From Buchnera aphidicola (Symydobius americanus) (GTDB taxonomy: Bacteria; Pseudomonadota; Gammaproteobacteria; Enterobacterales; Enterobacteriaceae): 64,000 nt of DNA. The stretch lies in NCBI RefSeq assembly GCF_964059135.1, contig NZ_OZ060393.1, forward strand, positions 310,001 through 374,000, in the 5' to 3' direction. Position numbers and translations under genes: made by a program. Within the stretch, counting starts at the first letter, position 1, and every line of letters starts with the position of its first letter. The notes under the pieces were generated by a model that saw only the letters and a program-made list of their open reading frames with translations, searched no databases and was not told the origin of the DNA. Shown piece after piece: positions 10,129 through 20,301 of this stretch.

Positions 10129-11930
10129 TAATAAACATCTCTCTGATATCTTCGTTTAGACCGTAATTTATGTAAAAATTCTTTCGACTTCAAAATATTC
10201 ATATTACCAAATCTTGAAAATACATTTAAAAATGCCAATTCAACATCGACAGCCATTTTTTTTGCATCTCCACAAATATAAATATATGCTCCATTCTTAA
10301 CCCAATTCCAAATTTCTAATCCATTTTCTAAAATTTTATCCTGAACATAAACTACATTACTAAAATCACGTGACCAAGATAAATCTATTTTATGTAATAT
10401 TCCTTGACGTAAATATCGCATCCATTCTAATTGATATAAAAAATCTTCAGTAAAATTTGTATTTCCAAAAAATATCCAATTTTTACCAATTGATTGATTA
10501 TATGACCTTTCTTGCATAAAAGCTCGAAAAGGAGCAATTCCGGTACCAGATGCAACCATAATAATAGAATCTTTATCATTAGGTAGCCGAAAATTATTAT
10601 TTTTAACCACAAAACATCGGATTTGATTATATTTCTTTAAAGAATTAGACAAATACTTAGAAGCACCACCAAAACGCAATCTATCTAAATAAAAATATTT
10701 TATAATTTTTACAGTAATATGAATTTCATTATTACATTCCAAAGAAGAAGAAGAAATCGAATACAATCTAGGCGATAATGGCCTAAAAAAATCTAATAAT
10801 TGATCTACTTTAATGTCGACACATGGTTTGGAAAACCGTATCATATCTATTATAGACGTACAATTTACATAATTTAAAATTTTTTGACGATCATTTTTTA
10901 TTTGATGCAAAAAAGTATTTTTAGTAAAATGAATATATTTATTAAAAAATACAATTGTATTCAAAGTTAACTCAAAATTTTTTTTTAATACTTCATGAAT
11001 ACTCATTTGTTGATTTTTAAAGTGTACCAATTGATTATATTGTATGTTTAATAAACTTAAAATTTCCTTTACTAAATCATCATCATTTTCATACCATACA
11101 CCTAACGCATCACCTGGATTATATTTAATCTTAGAATCTTTAAAAATAATTTCAATATGTCTAACATCTTTACTAGAATTCCTTCCAGTAAGCTTCTGAT
11201 TAACTGTTACAATACCAATAGCAGGATTATACTTATTATAAATAACTTCCTGATTTTTAAAAGAATAATTTTGATCATCATTTAAAACATCTTGATTAAC
11301 AGTACTAAAAATATTTTTAATTTTATCTAATAAATTTTTTCTCCAAATCGTTGCTTGATCAAAATAATCAACATCAGAATCTACGCGCTCTAATAAAGAA
11401 ATCCCTCCTAATTCTAATAATTTTTTATCTAAATTTTTAGCTGCTTGACAAAAAAGATTATAAGATTTATCTCCTAACCCAAAAACTGAAAAATAAGTTT
11501 TTTTCATGTTTAAAGAAGAATTAGACATTAAAAAATCATAAAACTCTATAGCTTCTTCTGGAGGTTCTCCTTCACCATGAGTAGAAACAATACATATCAA
11601 AATCTTTTCATTTTGAATTTTTTTTATCGGATAATCAGATGCATTAAATAAACGTGCATTAATATTATTATCAATGCACTCTTTTAATAAAAGCTCCGAT
11701 AAACCTTTAGCATTTCCAGTTTGTGAAGCTGATACAATAGTCACCTGAAAATTATTATGAATATCCTTCAGTGTTTTACAATCACTTGATTGATTTGATC
11801 CTAAAGCCCAAAAATAACCAGATAACCAAGAAAGTTGTGATGAAGATAAATCTTTAATTAAAGATTTTAATATATTATTCTTATCTGAAGATAGTGGTGA
11901 AGATGTATCTAAAATATCTTGATTTTTCAT
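10128..11930 (-). CDS. cysJ: Sulfite reductase flavoprotein alpha subunit
   Basis: NADPH-dependent diflavin reductase feeding electrons to CysI. It has 600 residues (E. coli 599). The order is a flavodoxin/FMN domain (SASQTGNAKGLSE, STHGEGEPPEEA, near residues 70-125), an FAD domain (PRLYSISSS), and an NADPH domain (MVASGTGIAPFRAF, YICGDAKKMA), ending in RRYQRDVY as in E. coli. It is the first gene of the minus-strand cluster, so the operon promoter should lie in the gap upstream of 11930. Confidence 0.97.
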   Translation of the reverse strand: MKNQDILDTSSPLSSDKNNILKSLIKDLSSSQLSWLSGYFWALGSNQSSDCKTLKDIHNNFQVTIVSASQTGNAKGLSELLLKECIDNNINARLFNASDYPIKKIQNEKILICIVSTHGEGEPPEEAIEFYDFLMSNSSLNMKKTYFSVFGLGDKSYNLFCQAAKNLDKKLLELGGISLLERVDSDVDYFDQATIWRKNLLDKIKNIFSTVNQDVLNDDQNYSFKNQEVIYNKYNPAIGIVTVNQKLTGRNSSKDVRHIEIIFKDSKIKYNPGDALGVWYENDDDLVKEILSLLNIQYNQLVHFKNQQMSIHEVLKKNFELTLNTIVFFNKYIHFTKNTFLHQIKNDRQKILNYVNCTSIIDMIRFSKPCVDIKVDQLLDFFRPLSPRLYSISSSSLECNNEIHITVKIIKYFYLDRLRFGGASKYLSNSLKKYNQIRCFVVKNNNFRLPNDKDSIIMVASGTGIAPFRAFMQERSYNQSIGKNWIFFGNTNFTEDFLYQLEWMRYLRQGILHKIDLSWSRDFSNVVYVQDKILENGLEIWNWVKNGAYIYICGDAKKMAVDVELAFLNVFSRFGNMNILKSKEFLHKLRSKRRYQRDVY

Positions 11931-12290
11931 TATAATAAAAAATTCAATAATTATTTAATGATTATATTTTATCTATTACAGAGAAAATAATCTATAATAA
12001 ATCAAACAAACATGAATCATCTTTGATGCATATAATGTGAACATAAAATTTATATCACTCCATTAATTTAAAATTTAAAAAAAATTATTTCATATAAAAT
12101 ATATATTAAATCATTAAAAATGATATTTCTTAAGAAAATTAAAATAAAAAAAATGTAATTAATAGTATTATAATAAAAATATTTAATTAAATTCAACATT
12201 GATACAAAAATAGTAATATAATTAACAGTAAATATATGTAATCTATTTAAAATAATAAAAAAATAAATTATTTATAAAATATTTAACATT
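11931..12290. other. 360-base divergent gap between cysJ and polA
   Basis: This AT-rich region must hold the promoters for the cys operon (minus) and for polA (plus). It contains several TATAAT-like hexamers, for example TATAAT in CTATAATAAATC near 11992, but base composition makes such matches uninformative and none has a convincing -35 partner. No CysB-like site, RNA gene or coding frame is evident. Confidence 0.5.
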
Positions 12291-13175
12291 ATGCATAAAA
12301 AAAAACTAGTAATATTACTTGATGGTTCTTATTATTTATATAAATCATATTATGGTTTTATGTCGTTAACCTCTAACACTCACAAAACCTCAGAAGCAAT
12401 ATATGGGATATTAAAAATTATTAGAAACATTTTAATACAATATGCACCACATAAATTAATTATAGTTTTTGATTCAAAAAAAAAAAACTTTAGACAAAAG
12501 ATATTTCCAGAATATAAAAAAAATCGTATACCAATTCCAAAAGAATTAAAAATACAAATTCCAGTAATTTATAAGATTATCGATGATTTAGGAATACCAA
12601 TATTAAGCATACCTCATGTTGAAGCAGATGATGTAATAGGAACATTATCTGTAATAGCACAAAAAAAAGGAGAAAATGTACTAATTGGAACAGCGGATAA
12701 AGATTTTTCACAATTAGTGAATGAAGATGTTAAAATATTTAATAATATCAACCATACTATCCTAGGACCTAAAGAAATAAAAAAAAAATATGGTGTTCCA
12801 CCCAAATTAATAATTGATTTATTATCTTTAATGGGTGATAAAACAGATAATATACCAGGTATTTTTGGGATTGGCCAAAAAATAGCAACTAAATTATTAT
12901 TAAATATTGGATGTATTATAAAAATTTATAAAAATATTAATCAAATTTTATCTTTACCAATTCGTAATATTAATAATATATTTAAAAAAGTAAAAGATGG
13001 AAAAAATAAAGCTTTTTTATCATATAAATTAGCAAAAATTAAAATTAATGTTAATTTAAATCAAGAATATGAAAAATTAATTTTTTTAAATAAAAATAAA
13101 CAAATAAAATATATTTATTCAAAATATCAAGATCTTATAATTGATATTCAAAAGTATATAAAAAATATAAAATAA
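12291..13175 (+). CDS. polA: DNA polymerase I reduced to its 5'-3' exonuclease domain
   Basis: Encodes 294 residues matching only the N-terminal flap/5'-3' exonuclease of E. coli Pol I (928 residues). The metal-binding acidic motifs are kept: LLDGSYYLY, VFDSK, VEADDVIGTL, GTADKDFSQLV and LMGDKTDNIPG with the helix-hairpin-helix that follows. The frame ends cleanly after the exonuclease domain; no proofreading or polymerase domain follows before engB on the opposite strand. It probably removes RNA primers and flaps, with gap filling left to another polymerase. Such truncation is known for Buchnera. A 12-A run at 12476-12487 lies in frame. Confidence 0.93.
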   Translation: MHKKKLVILLDGSYYLYKSYYGFMSLTSNTHKTSEAIYGILKIIRNILIQYAPHKLIIVFDSKKKNFRQKIFPEYKKNRIPIPKELKIQIPVIYKIIDDLGIPILSIPHVEADDVIGTLSVIAQKKGENVLIGTADKDFSQLVNEDVKIFNNINHTILGPKEIKKKYGVPPKLIIDLLSLMGDKTDNIPGIFGIGQKIATKLLLNIGCIIKIYKNINQILSLPIRNINNIFKKVKDGKNKAFLSYKLAKIKINVNLNQEYEKLIFLNKNKQIKYIYSKYQDLIIDIQKYIKNIK

Positions 13176-13202
13176 TATTTTAAAAAAGATATATATATCA
13201 TA

Positions 13203-13811
13203 TTATATTAAAAAATAATTACACCAAGTATTTATCTTTAATAATAATTGATCTAATCCTATTTTTCTAAAAGAAGAAAATAAAATAATTTCAATATGTT
13301 TGAAATTAACACATAATTGTTTTTGAAGAGATTTTAATTGTAATTTTTGTGTATTTCTATTTAATTTATCACATTTTGTTAAGAGAAGAAGTAAATGGAT
13401 TTTTTTTTTTTGTGATAAAGATAAAATAATATTATCAATGGGTCTAATTAATCGGCGAATATCAATTAATAATACTAAACCTTTTAAACAAGAGCGTTGA
13501 TTTATATAATTAATAATTAAATCATATAAATAATTTTTATTAAATTTATAATTTACAGAATATCCATATCCAGGTAAATCCACTAAACGGAATTGAGAAT
13601 TTACCTCAAAAAAATTAATCATTTTGGTACTTCCTGGATATTTACTGAATCGTGATAACATATTTTGATTAGTTAAACAATTTATTAAAGTTGATTTTCC
13701 TGAATTCGAATAACCAACAAGAGCAATTTCAAGACCGTTGTTATTAACATGAATACAATTAGAATGAATTGAACCTGTTAAAAAACGAGTAGCATGATAA
13801 TTAATTAACAT
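13203..13811 (-). CDS. engB: Ribosome biogenesis GTPase EngB (YihA)
   Basis: Essential GTPase involved in 50S subunit assembly. It has 202 residues (E. coli 210). Motifs are G1 GYSNSGKST, G3 DLPGYGY, and G4 TKCD. The switch I stretch reads PGSTKMIN where E. coli has PGRTQLIN, a small departure. It converges on polA with a 27-base gap, the same neighbourhood as in E. coli except that the Spot 42 RNA gene between them is absent. Similarity is strong enough for a firm call. Confidence 0.94.
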   Translation of the reverse strand: MLINYHATRFLTGSIHSNCIHVNNNGLEIALVGYSNSGKSTLINCLTNQNMLSRFSKYPGSTKMINFFEVNSQFRLVDLPGYGYSVNYKFNKNYLYDLIINYINQRSCLKGLVLLIDIRRLIRPIDNIILSLSQKKKIHLLLLLTKCDKLNRNTQKLQLKSLQKQLCVNFKHIEIILFSSFRKIGLDQLLLKINTWCNYFLI

Positions 13812-13978
13812 AATAAAATTATAATCTCATCAAATATAAATATATTTAAAATAATTATATTATAAAATATTTAATATAAAAATATAATATATAATCAATA
13901 CAAATTTTCAAAATAATTATAATATCTTATAAAACATAAATATATGAAACAAGTTTAATGTTAAAATATAGGTAAAAA

Positions 13979-15793
13979 ATGATTAAAAAATTAAGAAATA
14001 TAGCAATTATTGCACATATTGATCATGGTAAAACTACACTACTTGATAAACTATTAGAACAATCAGGAACATTAAAAGAAAATGAAGAAAAAAATGATCG
14101 AATTATGGATTCCAATGAACTAGAAAAAGAAAAAGGAATTACTATATTATCTAAAAATACTGCTATTCATTGGAAAAATTATAGAATAAATATTATTGAT
14201 ACTCCAGGACACGCAGATTTTGGAGGAGAAGTCGAAAGGGTAATATCAATGGTAGATTCTGTATTACTCATCATTGATGCATTAGATGGACCTATGCCTC
14301 AAACACGATTTGTCACTAAAAAAGCATTTGAATATAATCTAAATCCAATTGTTATAATAAACAAAATTGATCGCCAATACGCTAGACCTGATTGGGTAAT
14401 AGATCAAGTATTCGATTTATTCATTAATTTAAATGCAAACGATAGACAACTTGATTTTCCAATAGTTTATACTTCCGCCTTGCTTGGAACATCTGGTACA
14501 GATTATAATAACATGCAAAATAATATGAATGCAGTATATGAAGCTATTGTAAAATATACGCCAAAACCATCCGGAAATCCAAAAGGAAAATTACAGCTTC
14601 AAATATCTCAATTAGATTATAATAATTATCTTGGAATAATCGGTATTGGAAAAATTCAGAGAGGTACTATATATAGTAATCAATTAGTATCAATTATTAA
14701 TCAATCAAAATCAATAAAACATGGAAAAATAGGAAAAATTTTAAAATACTTTGGTTTAGAAAAAATTGAAGTCGAACATGCTATTGCTGGTGAAATTATT
14801 GCAGTCACAGGTTTAAATCATTTAAAAATTTCTGATACAGTCTGTGATATCAATCATGTAGAAATTATACCGCCTGTAATTATTGAAGAACCAACAGTAA
14901 AAATGATATTTTCAGTAAATACTTCGCCTTTTTGTGGAAAAGAAGGAAAATACGTGACTGCAAATCAAATTTATAAAAGATTAAAAAAAGAAATCATGTA
15001 TAATGTTGCAATGAGAATAGAAAAAACAAATGATTGTAATTCATTTTTAATTTCAGGAAGGGGGGAATTACACTTATCAATACTTATCGAAACTATGCGA
15101 AGAGAAGGATTTGAATTAGAAGTATCTCGACCACAAGTAATTTATAAATATAACAACAATATTAAAACTGAACCATTTGAAACAGTAGTAATAGATATTG
15201 ATAACCGTCATCAAGGAATAATTATAGAATGTATGGGTGAAAAACAGGGAAAAATTAATAATATTATCCCTGATAATAAAGACAGGGTACGATTAGAATA
15301 CATTATACCAAGTCGATCTTTGATAGGTTTTCGTAATCAATTTATGAATTTAACATCTGGAACGGGATTTTTTTATTCATCGTTTTTAAAATATGATACT
15401 TTTCAAAAAAATTATATAAATAATCGAAAAAATGGTGTATTAATTTCTAATGGAACAGGATTAACTACAGGATTTTCCCTTTTCAATTTACAAGATCGTG
15501 GCAAACTATTTGTAGGACATGCAACAAAAGTTTACGAAGGTCAAATAATTGGAATACATAACCGAAATAACGATTTAACTGTAAATTGTTTGACCGGTAA
15601 AAAACTCACTAATATGAGAGCATCCGGAACAGACGAAGCAATATCTCTTACTCCAATTATAAATATGACATTAGAAAAATCTTTAGGGTTTATTAATGAT
15701 GACGAATTAATAGAAATTACTCCATCATCTATTAGGTTAAGAAAAAAATATTTATCTGAAAACGACAGAAAAATTGCAAATAGAAAAAAATAA
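13979..15793 (+). CDS. typA: Ribosome-associated GTPase TypA/BipA
   Basis: Translational GTPase that binds the ribosome and assists 50S assembly and stress adaptation. It has 604 residues (E. coli 607). GTPase motifs are [37 protein letters not shown] and NKIDR, followed by EF-G-like domains ([13 protein letters not shown]) and the BipA-specific C-terminal region ending in IRLRKKYL. The start is preceded by TATAGGTAAAA, a weak ribosome site. Nothing suggests decay. Confidence 0.97.
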   Translation: MIKKLRNIAIIAHIDHGKTTLLDKLLEQSGTLKENEEKNDRIMDSNELEKEKGITILSKNTAIHWKNYRINIIDTPGHADFGGEVERVISMVDSVLLIIDALDGPMPQTRFVTKKAFEYNLNPIVIINKIDRQYARPDWVIDQVFDLFINLNANDRQLDFPIVYTSALLGTSGTDYNNMQNNMNAVYEAIVKYTPKPSGNPKGKLQLQISQLDYNNYLGIIGIGKIQRGTIYSNQLVSIINQSKSIKHGKIGKILKYFGLEKIEVEHAIAGEIIAVTGLNHLKISDTVCDINHVEIIPPVIIEEPTVKMIFSVNTSPFCGKEGKYVTANQIYKRLKKEIMYNVAMRIEKTNDCNSFLISGRGELHLSILIETMRREGFELEVSRPQVIYKYNNNIKTEPFETVVIDIDNRHQGIIIECMGEKQGKINNIIPDNKDRVRLEYIIPSRSLIGFRNQFMNLTSGTGFFYSSFLKYDTFQKNYINNRKNGVLISNGTGLTTGFSLFNLQDRGKLFVGHATKVYEGQIIGIHNRNNDLTVNCLTGKKLTNMRASGTDEAISLTPIINMTLEKSLGFINDDELIEITPSSIRLRKKYLSENDRKIANRKK

Positions 15794-15802
15794 ATACAAA
15801 AA

Positions 15803-16429
15803 TTATGTTTTTTTTAGTAAATTATAAATTAAATCATAATATTTATATTTTTGTATAGAAGTAGATAAACGTTCAGAAGAAACAATTTTTATTAAATCAA
15901 ATACAGCTGTATCAAAATCATCATTAATAATTAAATAATCATAATTCTTATAATAACTAATTTCCAAAATTACTTTCTCCATTCTATGTTGAATTACATC
16001 ACGATGATCTTGAGATCTTTTGCATAATCGTGAATATAATTCTTTTTTTGAAGGAGGTAATATAAAAATACTTTTTGAATTTTTAAACATTTGTTTAATT
16101 TTTATTGCACCTTGCCAATCAATATCAAGCAATATATCAAATCCTTTAGATAAAATTTTATGAACTATTTGATAAGATGTACCATAATAATTACCAAAAA
16201 CCCTTGCATATTCTAAAAATTGATTTTCTTGAATCATTTTTTTAAAATGTTTAACGGAAATAAAATAATAATGTTTTCCATAATATTCTCCTGGACGTAT
16301 AGTACGAGTAGTATATGAAATAGATTTATCAATATTTAATAAAAATTTACTTTTTAATACTGCTCGAATCAAGCTGGATTTTCCAGCTCCGCTAGGAGCG
16401 GAAATAATAAATACAGTGCCCTTTTTCAT
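15803..16429 (-). CDS. gmk: Guanylate kinase
   Basis: Phosphorylates GMP to GDP in nucleotide metabolism. It has 208 residues (E. coli 207). The P-loop SAPSGAGKSSLI is near residues 11-22; the GMP-binding SYTTRTIRPGE and the DIDWQGA stretch follow. It converges on typA with only nine bases between the stop codons. Confidence 0.97.
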   Translation of the reverse strand: MKKGTVFIISAPSGAGKSSLIRAVLKSKFLLNIDKSISYTTRTIRPGEYYGKHYYFISVKHFKKMIQENQFLEYARVFGNYYGTSYQIVHKILSKGFDILLDIDWQGAIKIKQMFKNSKSIFILPPSKKELYSRLCKRSQDHRDVIQHRMEKVILEISYYKNYDYLIINDDFDTAVFDLIKIVSSERLSTSIQKYKYYDLIYNLLKKT

Positions 16430-16550
16430 AATTTATTAGAACCCATGATAAATAAATATATTATCAATATATAATATATAATAATTAAAAAAAAATAAAA
16501 TACCCATAATCAAGATTAATAAATTAATTTTAAAAAATATAGAAGAATGT

Positions 16551-17486
16551 TTAATTAAATCGAAATCTACTTGTTGGATCAACAGATAACCTAAAAACAT
16601 TTTTTATATGAACTTTATTATTTAACATACATTGAATGAAAAAAAAATGATCTTTTAAACGTAAAACAAAAAATACAAAACCTACTTTTTTCCATAAAAT
16701 ACCATCATTCATTTCAATAGCTGAAAAAATACTTGGTGTAATATTTGAAATACCTAATAAAGTATGTAACTTTCGAGTTTTAATTCGCTTAAAATATACA
16801 CGAGATATAATTTCTTGACCAAGATAACAACCTTTTTGATAATCGATACCATGAAACAAATCCAAATTGATCTCTTGAGGAAGAAATTTTTGAGATGTTT
16901 TTTTTGTAATATAAGGAATACCTGCAGCAATATCTAAAACATTCCATGTATTATCTTCAATTATAAAAAATGTACTCAACATATTTTTTTTTAGATTGAT
17001 AAGATCCAGGTCTTGTGCGATTAATAAAAAACGTTCTTCTGGATCCTGAAACCATAATAATATAAACTCACGAATAAAAATAACTGGTTTACACATATTA
17101 GGTAAATCTGAAAAAAATACAGATAATATACGTCGAGCATTTAAACCAGATATTCCGAATAAAAAATAATTAGATAATGTAATAATTTGAATATCATAAA
17201 AAATAGTATATTTTTTAAGTTCTTTAATTTGATCATTAGAAATACTTTTTTTTTGAATATAAATATATCCATTTTGATAATGAAACAACCGTAATACACT
17301 TAATACCTTTCCGTGATGATTACAATGCGCACATAAAACGTGAGAGTCAATTTTTAAAAAATCCATATTAATAGTAAGCTGGTTTTGTAAACACATTTTA
17401 CTATCCGAGCCAGATATAAATACTAAAGAATAATCATTAACATGAGTTAACGAACAGATTAAATGAGAAATATTATTTTTCTTCAT
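16551..17486 (-). CDS. ygfZ: Folate-binding Fe-S/tRNA-modification protein YgfZ
   Basis: COG0354 folate-dependent protein that supports iron-sulfur enzymes such as MiaB, which is encoded nearby at 22525-23874. It has 311 residues (E. coli 326). The diagnostic KGCYLGQEIISR, with the conserved cysteine, is around residues 228-239. The N terminus contains a recognisable folate-binding aminomethyltransferase-like fold, but similarity is lower there. It is divergent from prfB, as its neighbourhood in E. coli (near prfB-lysS) would suggest. Confidence 0.9.
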   Translation of the reverse strand: MKKNNISHLICSLTHVNDYSLVFISGSDSKMCLQNQLTINMDFLKIDSHVLCAHCNHHGKVLSVLRLFHYQNGYIYIQKKSISNDQIKELKKYTIFYDIQIITLSNYFLFGISGLNARRILSVFFSDLPNMCKPVIFIREFILLWFQDPEERFLLIAQDLDLINLKKNMLSTFFIIEDNTWNVLDIAAGIPYITKKTSQKFLPQEINLDLFHGIDYQKGCYLGQEIISRVYFKRIKTRKLHTLLGISNITPSIFSAIEMNDGILWKKVGFVFFVLRLKDHFFFIQCMLNNKVHIKNVFRLSVDPTSRFRFN

Positions 17487-17648
17487 ATTCTAATTATTTT
17501 CGTAAAAAATATAATTTTATTATATATTTAAAAAAAATAATATTATAGAAATTAATTAAGTACTTTAGCATAGATAAAATATGATCTATATTAAAAAATA
17601 AATACATAATAGTAAAATAAAATATGTATAAGGCTAAAGGATAATTCA

Positions 17649-18743
17649 ATGACAATAGATATATTAATTGAATATACAAAAAGACTGATTAAAAAAATTC
17701 AAAACTTCCGAAAAAGTATACAATATAAAAAAACAAAAGAAAGAATTAATGAAATTAATATAACATTAAATTACACAAAAAATAGATTAAATAAAAAAGA
17801 TATTAAAAAAATACAAGATGAAAAAAAAACATTAAGTTTAATAATTATAAAAATTAAAAATATTAAAAAAAAAATCATAGAAATCAAAGAGTTAATTAAA
17901 CTATCAATACAATTTAAAGATACCACTATACTTTTAGATATTAAAAGAGAATTAGATATTATTAACAATAAAATTAAAAAAATTGAAATTCATCACATAT
18001 TTTTAGGGAAATATGATTATTGTAATTGTTATCTTGATATACAATCTGGTTCGGGAGGTATAGACGCTCAAGACTGGTCACAAATTCTATTAAGAATGTA
18101 CTTAAAATGGCTAGATAAAAAAAAATTTAAAGTAAAAATTATGCAAGAATCATACGGAGAAATTGCAGGTATTAAATCCGCAACAATAAAAGTTATTGGA
18201 AAATATGCATTCGGTTGGCTAAGGACAGAAACCGGTATTCATAGATTAATTCGAAAAAGTCCATTTAATTCTGGTAGTCGACGACATACTTCATTCAGTT
18301 CAGCATTTGTATACCCAGAAATAGATAATACAATTAAAATTAATATTAACCCTGCTGATCTAAGGATCGATGTATATCGATCATCTGGAGCAGGAGGACA
18401 ACATGTTAATCGAACAGAATCTGCAGTGCGAATTACTCATTTACCTACATTAACAGTCACACAATGTCAAAATGAACGTTCTCAGCATAAAAATAAAGAA
18501 CAAGCAATGAAACAAATGAGAGCAAAACTATATAATTTAGAAATAAAAAAAAAAAATCAAGAAAAAAAAATTATCGAAAATAATAAATCTTCTATTCGAT
18601 GGGGGAACCAAATTAGATCCTATGTCCTTGACCAATCTCGCATTAAAGATCTGAGAACTGGAATTGAAACACATAATATTCAATCAGTATTAAATGGAGA
18701 ATTAGATATTTTTATTCAAACAAGTTTAAAAATAGGATTATAA
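17649..18743 (+). CDS. prfB: Peptide chain release factor 2, single uninterrupted frame
   Basis: Terminates translation at UGA and UAA. It has 364 residues (E. coli 365). The stop-recognition tripeptide SPF (RKSPFNSGSRRHTSF) and the catalytic GGQ in SSGAGGQHVNRTES are intact. The residue matching E. coli 246 is Ser, not the Thr peculiar to K-12. Most enterobacterial prfB genes need a +1 frameshift at CUU UGA near codon 25; here codons 23-26 (17715-17726) read AGT ATA CAA TAT, with no in-frame UGA, and the protein is collinear from the first Met. AAAGGA lies upstream of the ATG. The N-terminal half is lysine-rich and diverged. It is followed two bases later by lysS. Confidence 0.97.
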   Translation: MTIDILIEYTKRLIKKIQNFRKSIQYKKTKERINEINITLNYTKNRLNKKDIKKIQDEKKTLSLIIIKIKNIKKKIIEIKELIKLSIQFKDTTILLDIKRELDIINNKIKKIEIHHIFLGKYDYCNCYLDIQSGSGGIDAQDWSQILLRMYLKWLDKKKFKVKIMQESYGEIAGIKSATIKVIGKYAFGWLRTETGIHRLIRKSPFNSGSRRHTSFSSAFVYPEIDNTIKININPADLRIDVYRSSGAGGQHVNRTESAVRITHLPTLTVTQCQNERSQHKNKEQAMKQMRAKLYNLEIKKKNQEKKIIENNKSSIRWGNQIRSYVLDQSRIKDLRTGIETHNIQSVLNGELDIFIQTSLKIGL

Positions 18744-18745
18744 AA

Positions 18746-20257
18746 ATGTCACATAAAAATAACATCAATGAAAATCATACTAATACATGTAATGAATATG
18801 AAATGAGAAATAAAAAACTCAATCAAATTCGTAAACAGGGATTTAATTTCCCAAATAATTTTAAACCAAATACCAATATAAATTATATCAATAAAAAATA
18901 TACTGATAAAAGCAATACAGAACTTCATGAAAAAAAAATCGAGATTCAAATAGCAGGAAGAATGATGAAACAACGCATTATGGGTAAAGCATCTTTTATT
19001 ACATTAAAAGATATGAATGAAGAAATACAGATTTACGTAACAGAAAAAAAAATATCTTTAGAAATTTATCAAAATAAATTTAAAAAATGGGATCTTGGTG
19101 ACATTCTAGGCGTTCAGGGTGTATTATTTAAAACTAAAACGAATGAACTATCCATATATTGCGAAAAAATTTATTTACTATCAAAATCATTAAGACCTCT
19201 GCCGAATAAATTTCATGGTCTATTAGATAAAGAAATGCGATATCGAAGAAGATACCTTGACTTAATAACCAATAAAAACTCAATTAAAATTTTTCAAAAA
19301 AGATCAAAAATATTAACTATTATTAGAAATTTTATGGAAAAATACAATTTTATAGAAGTTGAAACCCCTATGATGCAAAATATTCCAGGAGGAGCTACAG
19401 CCCGTCCTTTTATTACGTATCACAATAGTTTAAATACAAAAATGTATTTAAGAATATCTCCCGAATTATACCTAAAAAGATTAATTATTGGAGGATTTAA
19501 AAAAATATACGAAATTAATCGAAACTTCAGAAATGAGGGAATATCGTCAAAACATAATCCAGAATTTACCATGATGGAATTATATATGGCTTATTCAAAT
19601 TACAAAGACTTAATGGAATTTACAGAAAAATTATTAAAGGTAATTATAAAAACAACCCTAGGATCCTACAATATTAAATATCATAAATATTTAATTAATT
19701 TCTATAAACCCTTTAAAATATTTACTATGAAAGAATCCATAATTCATTTTAATCCCAATATCCATGAATCAGATTTAAAAGAATTAAAAAAAATTCAAAA
19801 CATTGCATTACAATATGATATAAAGATTCAAAAAACATGGAGTATAGGGAAAATTACTACAAAAATATTTGAAGTTACCACAGAAAAAAAAATTATCCAA
19901 CCAACATTTATTACAGAATATCCAATCGAAGTTTCTCCGTTAGCAAAAAGAAATAATCAATATAAAAATATTGCTGATAGATTTGAATTATTTATTGGCG
20001 GTATGGAGATAGGAAATGGATTTTCCGAATTAAACGATCCAGAAGAACAAAAGTCAAGATTTTTAAAACAAAACGAAAAGCATTATAATCCCCAAGAGGA
20101 AAAAACGTTTTATGATAAAGAATATATTATTGCCATGGAATACGGTTTACCACCTACATCTGGACTAGGCATAGGAATTGATAGATTAATTATGCTTATT
20201 ACTAATCAAAAAAATATACGTGATGTAATTTTATTTCCAACATTACGACCTGTTTAA
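18746..20257 (+). CDS. lysS: Lysyl-tRNA synthetase (class II)
   Basis: Charges tRNA-Lys. It has 503 residues (E. coli LysS 505). An N-terminal OB-fold anticodon-binding domain (AGRMMKQRIMGKASF) precedes the class II core with motif 2 FRNEGISSKHNPEFTMME and motif 3 GLGIGIDRLIML. It begins two bases after the prfB stop, so the two are co-transcribed as in E. coli. Confidence 0.97.
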   Translation: MSHKNNINENHTNTCNEYEMRNKKLNQIRKQGFNFPNNFKPNTNINYINKKYTDKSNTELHEKKIEIQIAGRMMKQRIMGKASFITLKDMNEEIQIYVTEKKISLEIYQNKFKKWDLGDILGVQGVLFKTKTNELSIYCEKIYLLSKSLRPLPNKFHGLLDKEMRYRRRYLDLITNKNSIKIFQKRSKILTIIRNFMEKYNFIEVETPMMQNIPGGATARPFITYHNSLNTKMYLRISPELYLKRLIIGGFKKIYEINRNFRNEGISSKHNPEFTMMELYMAYSNYKDLMEFTEKLLKVIIKTTLGSYNIKYHKYLINFYKPFKIFTMKESIIHFNPNIHESDLKELKKIQNIALQYDIKIQKTWSIGKITTKIFEVTTEKKIIQPTFITEYPIEVSPLAKRNNQYKNIADRFELFIGGMEIGNGFSELNDPEEQKSRFLKQNEKHYNPQEEKTFYDKEYIIAMEYGLPPTSGLGIGIDRLIMLITNQKNIRDVILFPTLRPV

Positions 20258-20301
20258 ATTTATTATAAAAATATTACAAATTATTTATCGCCGAGGAAAA
20301 T

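Noticed and set aside
13176-13202. Spot 42 RNA (spf) between polA and engB
   Set aside because: Only 27 bases separate the two genes; there is no room for the RNA.
17494-17679. Small hydrophobic minus-strand frame between ygfZ and prfB
   Set aside because: Composition is that expected from AT-rich non-coding DNA, it overlaps the prfB start, and no family resemblance is seen.
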